This document shows, piece by piece, positions 17,004 to 25,098 of a DNA stretch of 64,000 nucleotides. Position numbers and translations under genes: made by a program. The notes beneath the pieces are model-generated. The model had not been told where the DNA came from. It was given only the letters and a program-made list of their open reading frames with translations, and ran no database searches. This stretch comes from Frondihabitans sp. PhB188 (GTDB lineage Bacteria; Actinomycetota; Actinomycetes; Actinomycetales; Microbacteriaceae), in the NCBI RefSeq assembly GCF_003752365.1, contig NZ_RJUO01000004.1:36348-100347 (forward strand), read 5' to 3'. Position 1 is the stretch's first letter; each line of letters opens with the position of its first letter.

Positions 17004-18362
17004 ATGAGCTCTCCCACATCCGACGACACGACAGCAGCCGCCGAGGCGCGCGCTGTGCCGGCCTTCTCCCTGAGCCGCCGAGGGCTTCTCGGAGGGGCAG
17101 CGGCGGGTGCCGCGTCTCTCGCGGTACTCGCCTCGGCCCGGCCCGCGTCGGCCGCGCCGCTCCTGTCCGCCACGAAGGATCCGAGAGCAGAAAGGGCGAG
17201 ACCGGCGAGCGCCCTCTCCTCGCAGCAGAATGCCTTCCTGTTCCTCGACGCGCGGTTAGACGAGTACGGCGGCGGAACACAGCTCCGCCTCCCCCGCAGC
17301 TACGCCGGGGGGTTCTTCACCACGCCCACCTTCGACTTCGTGTCGTCGTTCGCGTACGACGATGCGCTGGTCATCCTGGCCTACCTCGCTCGGGGCCTTC
17401 GCCGCGACGTCACGCGCGCAACGCTCCTCGGCGATGCCCTCCTGTACCTGCAGGCGAACGACCCTCTGGCCGACGGTCGCACCCGGGCGTCCTACCAGCC
17501 CGACAACTTCCCGGTCGCGTCACCTCCGCGCCCGCTCGACATCGGGTCGCCGGCCGCGTTCACCGGAAATCAGGCGTGGGTCGGCATGGCGTTCGCTCAC
17601 CTCTACAAGGCCACCCGGTCTCGACGATTCCTCGCCGGTGCCCTTCGTCTCGGCCAGTGGATTCGAGAGAACGCCCTCGACGTCACCCGCGCGCCCTTCG
17701 GCTTCACCGGGGGTCGAGACGCCGACGACAACCCGTTGACCTTCAAAGCCACCGAGCACAACATCGACGTCGCCGCCTTCTTCACCCAGCTCGCGCAGTT
17801 GACCGGTGACCGCACCTGGGGCAAGGACGCCCGCGTGGCCCTGTCGTTCATCGCGGCAATGCAAGACGGCACCGACTCCCACCTGTGGACGGGCACCAAC
17901 CCCGACGGGGTCACGACGAACTACTACCCCATTCCCGAAGACGTCCAGAGCTGGGCGTACCTGGCGACCCGAGACCGCCGCTACGCGCCCTCCCTCACCT
18001 GGGTGACCGACAATCTCACGGCGACAGACGGGCCCTACACCGGCCCGTCTTTCAGCAACACCGACACGAGCAAGGTGTGGTTCGAGGGCACAGGCCAGCT
18101 CGCTCTGGCCCTTCGCACACGGAACGCCCCCGGTGACGCGGCCCGAGTGCACCAGCTCCTGAAGACGCTTCGCACCGCTCAACGGGAGCAGCCCAACGGA
18201 GACGGGAGAGGCATCGTCGCCGCCTCCAGCGACGGCCTCGACACCGGGTTCGGCGACCTGTACTACTCGAGCCTGCACACCGGCGCAACCGCTTGGTATC
18301 TCCTCGCCCTCACGGGCTCCAACCCGTTCCGGTTCAGCCGATGGAACGGACTGGCCCGATGA
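17004..18362 (+). CDS. Tat-exported six-hairpin-like protein, paralogue 1
   Basis: 452 residues from ATG 17004. The N-terminus has a twin-arginine signal (SLSRRGLLGGAAAGAASLAV) with cleavage near ASAAP. The mature part carries repeated helical-hairpin motifs: SSFAYDDALVILAYL, FTGNQAWVGMAFAHLYKAT, KATEHNIDVAAFFTQLAQLTG, VQSWAYLATRD and VWFEGTGQLALALR. The pattern of W, E and D residues along inner helices resembles (alpha/alpha)6 glycosidase-like toroids. Tat export implies folding in the cytoplasm, perhaps with a cofactor. No named family or substrate is recognised. It overlaps the next gene by ATGA. Confidence 0.7.
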   Translation: MSSPTSDDTTAAAEARAVPAFSLSRRGLLGGAAAGAASLAVLASARPASAAPLLSATKDPRAERARPASALSSQQNAFLFLDARLDEYGGGTQLRLPRSYAGGFFTTPTFDFVSSFAYDDALVILAYLARGLRRDVTRATLLGDALLYLQANDPLADGRTRASYQPDNFPVASPPRPLDIGSPAAFTGNQAWVGMAFAHLYKATRSRRFLAGALRLGQWIRENALDVTRAPFGFTGGRDADDNPLTFKATEHNIDVAAFFTQLAQLTGDRTWGKDARVALSFIAAMQDGTDSHLWTGTNPDGVTTNYYPIPEDVQSWAYLATRDRRYAPSLTWVTDNLTATDGPYTGPSFSNTDTSKVWFEGTGQLALALRTRNAPGDAARVHQLLKTLRTAQREQPNGDGRGIVAASSDGLDTGFGDLYYSSLHTGATAWYLLALTGSNPFRFSRWNGLAR

Positions 18363-19600
18363 GCTACGCCGACGGCCTCTCCCGCCGGGGCTTTCTCATG
18401 GGATCAGCGACCCTTGCCGGGGCGGCGCTGACGACCTCCCTGCTGCACGCGTCTCCCGCTCATGCGGCCGCAGCCGCAGCGCCGTCGGCGACGTCGATCG
18501 CCAACGGATACGCCTTCCTGCAGAGCAGGTTCAACCAGTACGGTTCCGGCTCGACTCTGCGCGTGCCGCAGAGCTACACGGGCGGCATCGAAGGCGCGAA
18601 CGGGTTCGTCTCGAGCTTCGCGTACGACGACGCGATCGTGATCCTGGCATGGCTCGCCAGCGGCACCGCGGCGAACATCCAGCTGGCGACGGTCCTCGGC
18701 GACAGCCTCCTCTACGCGCAAGACCACGACCCTCTCGGCGACGGGCGAACTCGCGCCTCGTACCAGCCGAACCCGTTCATCACCTCGTCCGGCGCTCCCT
18801 ACATCGGCTCGGCCGCAGCGAACACCGGCAACCAGGCCTGGGTGGGGATCGCCTTGGCCCGGCTGTCGAAGGTCACGGGGCAGACGCGGTTCCTGCAGGG
18901 TGCCCTGACACTCGGCAACTGGATTCAGACCCACACCTGGGACGCCGCCAAGTCACCCAACGGCTACACCGGCGGCCGCGACGCCAGCAACACCGCATTG
19001 ACCTACAAGGCCACCGAGCACAACATCGACATCGGCGCGTTCTTCACCATGCTCGCGACCCTCACCGGCGCCGCCGTCTGGACCACCCGCGCCACCGCCG
19101 CCTTCGCCTTCGTCGCCGCGATGAAAGACACTGCGACCGGACACCTGTGGACGGGCACCAACACCGACGGCACCAGCATCAACCGCACCCCGATACCCGG
19201 AGACATCCAGAACTGGGCCTACCTCGCCACGGCGAGCTCGAACTACTCCCCCGCAGTCACCTGGGTCAACAACACCCTCACCACTACCGACGCCGGCCTC
19301 ACCGGAAGCAGCTACAGCGACGCCGACACGACCAAGGTATGGCTCGAAGGCACGGCGCACCTGGCTCTCGCCGTGCGAGCCCGGGGAGCCACCGGCGACC
19401 CCGCTCTCTACAGCAAGCTCATGACTACGATCCAGACTGCCCAAGCCACCGCTCCCACGGGCGACGGCCTCGGAATCGTCGCCGCCTCGAGCAACGGCCT
19501 CATCACGGGGTTCGGTGACACCTACAACGCGACCCTGCACCTCGGGGCCACCGCCTGGTATCTCCTGGCCGCCCAGGGCGCTAACCCGCTCCGCCTCTGA
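18359..19600 (+). CDS. Tat-exported six-hairpin-like protein, paralogue 2
   Basis: 413 residues from ATG 18359, overlapping the upstream stop (ATGA) and so translationally coupled. An extension to 18293 is unlikely because the Tat signal (LSRRGFLMGSATLAGAAL) begins near residue 8 of the short form. It is collinear with paralogue 1 over its whole mature length: SSFAYDDAIVILAWL, NTGNQAWVGIALARLSK, KATEHNIDIGAFFTMLA, IQNWAYLATA, VWLEGTAHLALAV, ATAWYLLAAQG. The pair is an internal tandem duplication with clear divergence. Both may form a heteromer or act in sequence on the same extracellular polymer; this is inference. Confidence 0.7.
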   Translation: MSYADGLSRRGFLMGSATLAGAALTTSLLHASPAHAAAAAAPSATSIANGYAFLQSRFNQYGSGSTLRVPQSYTGGIEGANGFVSSFAYDDAIVILAWLASGTAANIQLATVLGDSLLYAQDHDPLGDGRTRASYQPNPFITSSGAPYIGSAAANTGNQAWVGIALARLSKVTGQTRFLQGALTLGNWIQTHTWDAAKSPNGYTGGRDASNTALTYKATEHNIDIGAFFTMLATLTGAAVWTTRATAAFAFVAAMKDTATGHLWTGTNTDGTSINRTPIPGDIQNWAYLATASSNYSPAVTWVNNTLTTTDAGLTGSSYSDADTTKVWLEGTAHLALAVRARGATGDPALYSKLMTTIQTAQATAPTGDGLGIVAASSNGLITGFGDTYNATLHLGATAWYLLAAQGANPLRL

Positions 19601-19714
19601 CACCCCGATGGAGCGCAGGATCCCGGCGCCTCGTCCGCACGCACCACCCTTCGGCGCCCCCCTCACTGGCGTCGGCAGCACCACCTCACGACTGAGTAGC
19701 CTGCCCATCGATGG

Positions 19715-20155
19715 TCATCGAGCGGCTCTCCGCCAAGCGACGATCATGCCGGGCAGCCTGGTCAGCACGACGACTCCCGCCGCGAAGCAGAAGGTGACGA
19801 CGTAGGGGCTCGGCGACGGGGCCCTCATGGTCGCGGCAATGGAGGGTTCCAGCGCCACGAGGGGCACGTACACAAGCGCACTGATCAACCCCCGAAGCCA
19901 CGAGAGGCTCTGGGCACAGAAGATCGCGTCGACAGCCCAGAACCCCAGGAAGACGATCAGCCACCCCACGACGATCGCCAGGATGAGTCCACCGCCGACA
20001 GTCGAATGGCTGATCAGGTAGGCCGCGAGGGCGACGGGCCAGAGCCCGAGAATGCCCAGAGCGCCCGCGATGAGAGCCTGCGGCAGGGCGGAGAGTGCGC
20101 TTCTCCGGAACGGTGTCCGTTGGGAATCGACGGACGGCTCCGGGGACGAGCTCAC
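19715..20155 (-). CDS. Small four-segment membrane protein
   Basis: 146 residues from GTG 20155, overlapping the upstream stop (GTGA). Four hydrophobic segments are visible at about 28-48, 52-72, 85-105 and 120-138, with a short Ser/Pro-rich N-terminus. No family is recognised. Tight coupling to a DUF1851 immunity-type gene suggests a function in the same unit, for example protection of the membrane or anchoring of the partner. Confidence 0.65.
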   Translation of the reverse strand: MSSSPEPSVDSQRTPFRRSALSALPQALIAGALGILGLWPVALAAYLISHSTVGGGLILAIVVGWLIVFLGFWAVDAIFCAQSLSWLRGLISALVYVPLVALEPSIAATMRAPSPSPYVVTFCFAAGVVVLTRLPGMIVAWRRAAR

Positions 20156-20718
20156 GAGAGGGGACCCATCATGTGCGTGATGATCATCAGGTGCTCGCGA
20201 GTCTTCACCCGGTCCAGGTGCTGCACGTCTTTCGGGCCCCCGAGGGCCAGCAGCGGAACGTGGCCGAAGATCGTGTCGGCGTCGACGGGGGCGAGTTTCG
20301 CCACGGCGTCACGGTACAGAGGCTGATCCAACCTCGTATCGAGAAACGTCTCATCAGCGAGCCAGCGCGGAAGAAGGGAGAACTTGCTCGAGACGAGCTC
20401 GTGGGTTCCCTGGCGAAAGTTCAGGAGGCCGAACGACTGCTCGGCGGTGTCCCAGATGATGACGTCACCGAATGCACTCTGGAAGATCGGCACCGCAGTC
20501 GCGATCCCTGTGTAGGAGGACGAGATCACGACCGAGCAGTCATAGGGGTCGACGACCCTGATCAGCCCGTCAGCGAGGGTTCCGGTTCCTGCCTGCCAGA
20601 GAGCGACAACCTCCGGCGGCACCCGTGAGGAGAATCCCTCGATGACCGCCTTGGGCACACTACCCGTCTTCACGAATCCCTCGAACGGGGAATCGACCTG
20701 CTTCTTGCGACCGAACAC
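20152..20718 (-). CDS. GAD-like/DUF1851 protein, Tdi1-type immunity family
   Basis: 188 residues from ATG 20718, with GAAGGAGG directly upstream. The N-terminal half is GAD-like (VPPEVVALWQAGTGTLADGLIRVVDP). The C-terminal half has the DUF1851 pattern: LYRDAVAKLAPVDADTIFGH, then VPLLALGGPKDVQHLDRVK and REHLMIITHMMG. The family includes the Tdi1 immunity protein that protects against a type VI secretion DNase, and it is widespread as an orphan in actinobacteria. No toxin gene is adjacent here. It lies at the outer edge of the island and is coupled to a membrane protein. Confidence 0.75.
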   Translation of the reverse strand: MFGRKKQVDSPFEGFVKTGSVPKAVIEGFSSRVPPEVVALWQAGTGTLADGLIRVVDPYDCSVVISSSYTGIATAVPIFQSAFGDVIIWDTAEQSFGLLNFRQGTHELVSSKFSLLPRWLADETFLDTRLDQPLYRDAVAKLAPVDADTIFGHVPLLALGGPKDVQHLDRVKTREHLMIITHMMGPLS

Positions 20719-20847
20719 ATGTCCTCCTTCTCATATCAGAGGGGCACGTGTTGGTCCCCCCGGGGATGGAACGAGGCCGCTGACTCACTAGCGCCGCTGA
20801 GACCGTGACCCCCACCCCAAGAGCCACACTGCAGTCTGCTTACCAGC

Positions 20848-20860
20848 TTGTCCGGTTTCC
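20848..20860. repeat. 13-bp island-edge repeat, left copy
   Basis: TTGTCCGGTTTCC occurs here and again at 50281-50293, in the same orientation, 29.4 kb apart. The two copies bracket the low-GC mosaic segment. Confidence 0.45.
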
Positions 20861-20974
20861 TGACTATGTCAAAGTTGTCCGGCCCCGCCCGAAAGAACTA
20901 AGTTGACGCCGACTGACGTCGCTTGTCTGTGCCCACAACCGAGAGGCCTTCTGTGCGTAAGAGCTGGGAGGGTT

Positions 20975-21136
20975 AGCGTCGTCTACGACGTCAGCGGTCT
21001 TGAGCCAGCGTTACAGGCACGACTCCGAGATCCCGATGTCTCTCGCGATTGGGCTGATCGGGGATTCGCCCCGCCGAGCGACTGCGACGACGTCGCGACG
21101 GAACTCCAATGGGAATGCTTTGGGCACGTTGACCAT
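20975..21136 (-). pseudogene. Transposase orfA remnant (older IS, copy 1)
   Basis: From ATG 21136 the frame reads as a transposase helix-turn-helix N-terminus (FPLEFRRDVVAVARRGE, IARDIGISESCL). An in-frame TAA falls at 21011-21013, after which RWLKTAD continues the homology. Beyond about 20975 the similarity is lost. The same sequence is found at 27259-27381. Its outer end was split by the IS3-type insertion: the flank resumes at 22437 and ends with the terminal sequence at 22442-22460. Confidence 0.7.
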
Positions 21137-21238
21137 CCTTCCGTGAGAAGCGAAATCCTCACAGCGCAGGTGACGTGCCCCACGGATTGGTTACCCGCAA
21201 TGGTCTGAGAATCGGGCTTGTCCTGAGAGGCTTCACGC

Positions 21239-21535
21239 ATGCCGAGACCCTTCCCTGTCGAGTTCCGGAGGAGAGCCGTCGCGCTCGTCCGGGCCGGCAA
21301 ACCGATCACTACCGCTGCTGTCGAGTTGGGCGTGAGCGCGGCCGCCATCCATAACTGGGTCAGGCAAGACCAGATCGACCGGGGCGAGCGTCCCGGGATT
21401 ACCACGCCGGAGAGCATCGAGTTGGCGAAAGCGAGGAAACGGATCCGGCAGCTCGAGGAGGAAGTCGCGATCCTCAAGAAAGCCTCGAAGCTGTTCGGAG
21501 AGGACCGGCCGCACCCAAAAGAGTTCACCCGGTGA
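21239..21535 (+). CDS. IS3-family transposase OrfA
   Basis: 98 residues from ATG 21239. The N-terminal helix-turn-helix (FPVEFRRRAVALVRAGKP, AVELGVSAAAIHNWVRQ) binds the element ends. The C-terminal leucine-zipper-like helix (ARKRIRQLEEEVAILKKAS) mediates oligomerisation. The stop overlaps the orfB start (GTGA). OrfB lies in the -1 frame relative to orfA, and an AAAAG run sits near 21515, so a fused OrfAB made by frameshifting, as in other IS3 elements, is plausible. Confidence 0.88.
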   Translation: MPRPFPVEFRRRAVALVRAGKPITTAAVELGVSAAAIHNWVRQDQIDRGERPGITTPESIELAKARKRIRQLEEEVAILKKASKLFGEDRPHPKEFTR

Positions 21536-22392
21536 TCGACGCCCTCGTGGCTGACGGTCATCGGGCGAAGCTCTGCTGCCGGCTCCTCCAAGTCAGCAGC
21601 CCCGGTTATTACAAGTACAGAGCCCGTCCGATCTCGGCGACACAGATGCGCCGCCAATGGCTCACCGGGCTGATCCGAGAAGTCCACACGGCCTCACGGC
21701 AGACCTATGGGTCCCGCCGCGTCCACGCCGAACTCACTCTTGGCATGGGCGTCAGAGTCAGCGAGCGGCTCGTGGCGTTGCTCATGTCGCAGGCGAACAT
21801 CGTTGGATTGCCGGGCCCAGCGAAGGTCAAACGGCTCCACGGCGTCGCCACCGCTGATGATCTCGTGCACCGCAAGTTCCATCGGCTGGCGCCGAACGAA
21901 CTCTGGGTCACGGACATCACGGAGCATCCGACGCGAGAAGGGAAGGTCTACTGCTGCGCCGTGATGGACACGTTCTCGCGGAAGATCGTCGGCTGGTCGA
22001 TCGACTCCGCCCAAGACACGCACCTCGTGGTCAATGCCCTCGACATGGCCATCAAGGCCCGCAAACCCGGTGCCGGCGGGATCGTTCACGCCGACCATGG
22101 CACGCAGTTCACCTCGTGGGCGTTCACGAACAAGATCAGGGCCGCGGGGCTGATGCCCTCGTTCGGCACGATCGGCGACTGCTACGACAACTCGATGATG
22201 GAGTCCTTCTGGTCGAGCATGCAGATCGAGCTGCTGAACCGGAAGAAGTGGCGCACCCGGGTGGACCTTGCGAACGCCATGTTCGAGTACATCGAGATCT
22301 TCTACAACCGCCAGAGACGCCACTCGAAACTCGGATACATCACGCCGATCGAGCACGAGCTACGCTTCGACAAAACCTTTATCACCGCCTGA
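21532..22392 (+). CDS. IS3-family transposase OrfB (DDE integrase)
   Basis: 286 residues from GTG 21532. An HTH_21-like segment (QTYGSRRVHAEL) precedes the rve integrase core. Catalytic residues are visible: Asp in WVTDITEH, Asp in IVHADHGTQF, and Glu in NSMMESFWSSMQIELLNR, followed by the FYNRQRRHSKLGYITP block typical of IS3 OrfB. The frame is uninterrupted and full length. It catalyses cut and strand transfer of the element described above. Confidence 0.9.
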   Translation: MIDALVADGHRAKLCCRLLQVSSPGYYKYRARPISATQMRRQWLTGLIREVHTASRQTYGSRRVHAELTLGMGVRVSERLVALLMSQANIVGLPGPAKVKRLHGVATADDLVHRKFHRLAPNELWVTDITEHPTREGKVYCCAVMDTFSRKIVGWSIDSAQDTHLVVNALDMAIKARKPGAGGIVHADHGTQFTSWAFTNKIRAAGLMPSFGTIGDCYDNSMMESFWSSMQIELLNRKKWRTRVDLANAMFEYIEIFYNRQRRHSKLGYITPIEHELRFDKTFITA

Positions 22393-22460
22393 TCTTCAGA
22401 CCGGCTCGGGTAACCAAGCCATAGGGCACGTCAAGGGTCAACCAAACCGACAGCAGTCCC

Positions 22461-22998
22461 GACTTCACGTATGTGCCCGTCTGGTCAGGGTTCGTCTACG
22501 TCGCGTTTGCGATTGACCTCTACTCGAGAGCGATCGTCGGGTGGGAGGCGTCGACGGTGAAAGACACCGCGTTCGTCGAAGCTTGCTTGAAGATGGCGCT
22601 GTGGCGGCGCGACCAACCGCAACGTCGAGCCCGGAATGATCCATCACAGCGACGCGGGCAGCCAATACACGTCCATCCGCTTCACCGAGACCGTCGCCCT
22701 CGAAGGCCTCGTCGCGTCGATCGGATCGGTCGGTGATGCCTATGACAATGCCGCGGCCAAGACCGTGATGGGGCTGTTTAAGAACGAGGCCATCCGCACC
22801 GGCTCCTTGTTCCGCGTCGGCCCGATTAAGACCCTGGCCTACGTCGAGTAGATCACGTTCAACTGGGTCACCTGGTACAACAACGAACGCCTGCACTCGT
22901 ACCTCGGGAACGCCACGCCCGAGGAATACGAGGCCAGCTCCTGCGCTGGCCGAACCGGCCCGTCAGCCGACGACGCCGCCGACAAACCGGCGGCATAA
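22461..22998 (+). pseudogene. C-terminal remnant of another IS3-type orfB
   Basis: The plus strand reads as an integrase core starting mid-domain (DFTYVPVWSGFVYVAFAIDLYSRAIVGW). A frameshift occurs near 22620 and homology resumes with MIHHSDAGSQYTSIRF and DNAAAKTVMGLFKNE. A TAG at 22849-22851 interrupts it, followed by WVTWYNNERLHSYLGNATPEEYE. The N-terminal half and orfA are missing. ACCGGGACGGTTCA just after it (23001-23014) looks like the old element's terminus. Confidence 0.8.
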
Positions 22999-23061
22999 AA
23001 ACCGGGACGGTTCATCATGACGTGGAGCTACCCGGGACAATGCTTGCGTGACAATGGACGC

Positions 23062-23217
23062 ATGACGGCCCAAGACGACAATCCAGCGGGTAACCAAGGA
23101 GATACCGTCCACACTCCGGCTAATCCGGACGGCAAGGAGACGATCGCAGAGATCGCCATGAGCGTGGCTGCGAAGAGCCATGATCTCAACGCTCGACTGA
23201 GACAGGGCGACGAGTAA
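23062..23217 (+). CDS. Possible small protein of 51 residues
   Basis: ATG 23062 opens a short hydrophilic frame (begins MTAQDDNPAG, ends ARLRQGDE) with a likely amphipathic helix KETIAEIAMSVAAKSHDLNA. TGACAAT (23050-23056) could be a -10 for a near-leaderless transcript; no ribosome-binding site is visible. No family is recognised. It may be cargo of the island or chance coding. Confidence 0.3.
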   Translation: MTAQDDNPAGNQGDTVHTPANPDGKETIAEIAMSVAAKSHDLNARLRQGDE

Positions 23218-23400
23218 ACATCTGCCTCCACCCGGCCATACTTCCCTGATCGGCAGGGGATGCGGAGTCCGAGCGGCCGCAGAGGTCCTCCAAATGCCAG
23301 CATGCGCGATCCTGGATCTGTGGCGTGGACCCCATTGAGTCTGGTGGGGCTTCGCGCGCTTCGGCATTAGAGATACAGGCCCTGATAGCCCGGCATGTCC

Positions 23401-24438
23401 TCAGTTAGTGGCAGAGTCGTCGTACTCAAGCGACTCGATGGTCACCTCGTGTTCGACGTTCGGGTCGGTCGCCGGTTCGAGAGCGATCGTGATCGTGAAC
23501 TGACCTTCAACTTCGGAATCGACGTGACCTTCGAGTTCATGCATGTCAGCGTCGATCTCGACCCACGAAGCCGCGTACTCACTTCGGTAGATCCCGGACA
23601 GTGTCGCGGTCATAGATCCATCGTCGTACTCGATGGCCAAGGAGTTGGGCTTCACGTGGCGAAGGCCCGACACGGCGAAGGGTTCCTGGTTCTCGTGCTT
23701 CCCTCGACCATCGTCCTCCACTCGGCCATCGAAGTCTTCCAACACTGCATCCATGGCCTCGCCCAAAGTCTGGATGAGGTCGACGTCGAACATGGTTTTG
23801 GCGATTTGGACACCAAAGCGCGAGCTGGCGTCTAGGCGAACAGCTACCTCATCTAGATATCCGAAACGGGCAATATCAGGGACTGCGCCCATGTCGGATA
23901 CGAGCGGCAAATATTCGACTGTCGTGAAGTCGTCGCTTTGCGCGCGTGCAACGTGGAAGAGACGTTCGGCCAGCAGCCCCGCGTATTCTTGCGTGACCTC
24001 TCGGGTTACCTGGGTGTCATCCGCCGCGAGGAACTGCAGAAGCTGACTTTCCAGGCCCGACGCGGCAAACCACCGTTTGATTTTCCGGGTGACGGTGGGG
24101 GCTAGTTTCTGTGCCGTTTTAAGCCCACGACTGGTTGCGCCTGTCAGGACTGTGTTGCCCTTTCGCTGGTTGCACCGCGCAGCCGCCGCGTGGATTGGCG
24201 CCAGATTGGCAACGGCGTCGAGCTGAAACGTGTCGGGCAGTTCGAGATCGTGAAGCTCCTCTGGTGAAGCCGTCTTTGGAACGATGTGATCAATTTCGGC
24301 ATCGCCCGATGTGGGAAGGGCTTCGTTGCACCACCAACACGTCTTCTCCCAGACCTCCCATAAGGCTAATCTCAGGAGGTTCCGCTTGCTCTTGTCCGAG
24401 GTGTAGGAGATTGTCTGGTGCTGAGGTGAGGCAGGCAT
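23401..24438 (-). CDS. HNH endonuclease-domain protein
   Basis: 345 residues from ATG 24438; a TTG two codons upstream is a weaker alternative. The N-terminal ~110 residues hold an HNH nuclease: zinc-binding CWWCNE, then EIDHIVPK as the catalytic His strand and NLAPIHAAAARCNQRKGN as the HNH helix. The remaining ~230 residues are acidic and unfamiliar, with no membrane segment, and may recognise a partner or modified DNA. The gene stands alone in the defence island under its own palindromic promoter region. A restriction-like role is inference. Confidence 0.8.
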   Translation of the reverse strand: MPASPQHQTISYTSDKSKRNLLRLALWEVWEKTCWWCNEALPTSGDAEIDHIVPKTASPEELHDLELPDTFQLDAVANLAPIHAAAARCNQRKGNTVLTGATSRGLKTAQKLAPTVTRKIKRWFAASGLESQLLQFLAADDTQVTREVTQEYAGLLAERLFHVARAQSDDFTTVEYLPLVSDMGAVPDIARFGYLDEVAVRLDASSRFGVQIAKTMFDVDLIQTLGEAMDAVLEDFDGRVEDDGRGKHENQEPFAVSGLRHVKPNSLAIEYDDGSMTATLSGIYRSEYAASWVEIDADMHELEGHVDSEVEGQFTITIALEPATDPNVEHEVTIESLEYDDSATN

Positions 24439-24445
24439 CCACAAA

Positions 24446-24466
24446 GCCTATTGGGGTGCAATAGGC
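24446..24466. promoter_or_regulatory. 8-bp palindrome upstream of the HNH gene
   Basis: GCCTATTG-GGGTG-CAATAGGC is a perfect inverted repeat ending eight bases before the ATG at 24438. It is well placed to be an operator overlapping the start of transcription. Confidence 0.45.
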
Positions 24467-24543
24467 GTCGCGGGTCGGGGAGACGCACGTAGCTCTAGTG
24501 CCAACGAGGCGGCGGTGAACACGCCCCGATGACGCGGAGGCGT

Positions 24544-25095
24544 CTATGCGAAGTCGGCATGCCGAGCGCACAACATCGTGCGCCCGCAGTCGGCGACACG
24601 GTCGTGTGCCTCATCGACTTCTGACCGCGTGATGAAGCCCTCGCCTGCGGCATCAAACAGCAAGTGGCAGAAGTCCTTCACGCGCGACGTGCCCAGCTCT
24701 GGGCGCTTGGCGGCGAAGTTGTAAGCACGGCGGTCGTCGGTGACGAGGTATGCGCTTGTGTGGATGGCAGCGCTCATGCACTGCGCCTCGCCCAGATTCT
24801 TGTCGTCATCGTCGTCAAGGGAATTCATCAGCGTCTGCAGGCGGAAGGTGAGCCCGAGGTCGTAATCCGGTGCCGCAGCTCCAAGCCAAGCGAAATCGAG
24901 AACGGGTTGACACCAAGCCCGCGACTTGAGCATCGCTGCGCCGTCTTCTACTTCACCTCTCACGTGCTCGGTCCATCGAGGAGCAGGCCGGTGCCCGTGG
25001 AGATCTGGCAGGAGATGAAGCCGGCCGGAAGCCGCTGCGTGCTGGAGGCTGACCGCGTCGTAAATGACCGGCATGTCGGACGGAAGGACAGTCAT
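24544..25095 (-). CDS. PIN-like domain protein (candidate toxin)
   Basis: 183 residues from GTG/ATG-type start 25095, three bases after the upstream stop. Features of PIN-like RNases are visible: an N-terminal Asp in MPVIYDAVSL, a central acidic cluster DDDDDKNLGEAQCMSAAI with the helix Glu, and a later TDDRRAYNFA acidic pair. The end of the protein is helical with four Cys. It is paired with an XRE-ImmA/IrrE protein, a combination known for PIN-type toxins of the DUF4411 class. Assignment as a toxin is inferred from this context and the motifs. Confidence 0.55.
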   Translation of the reverse strand: MTVLPSDMPVIYDAVSLQHAAASGRLHLLPDLHGHRPAPRWTEHVRGEVEDGAAMLKSRAWCQPVLDFAWLGAAAPDYDLGLTFRLQTLMNSLDDDDDKNLGEAQCMSAAIHTSAYLVTDDRRAYNFAAKRPELGTSRVKDFCHLLFDAAGEGFITRSEVDEAHDRVADCGRTMLCARHADFA

Positions 25096-25098
25096 GAT

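Larger units (their letters stand above)
20719..21170. other. Island left margin: intergenic with IS debris
   Basis: No intact gene is seen. The stretch holds the TTGTCCGGTTTCC copy at 20848, a second TTGTCCGG at 20874, and a decayed transposase N-terminus on the minus strand (20975-21136). The left part still has high GC and probably contains the promoter of the DUF1851 gene. Confidence 0.6.
21171..22433 (+). mobile_element. Complete IS3-family element, 1263 bp, with AGG target duplication
   Basis: Imperfect inverted repeats of ~38 bp lie at 21171-21208 (begins TGACGTGCCC) and 22396-22433 (ends GGGCACGTCA). They share TGGTTACCCG and GGTCTGA. AGG flanks both sides (21168-21170, 22434-22436), the 3-bp duplication usual for IS3 elements. 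Removing the element plus one AGG restores continuity with an older IS end that also exists at 27385-27440. The element carries overlapping orfA and orfB, both intact, so it may still be active. Confidence 0.9.
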
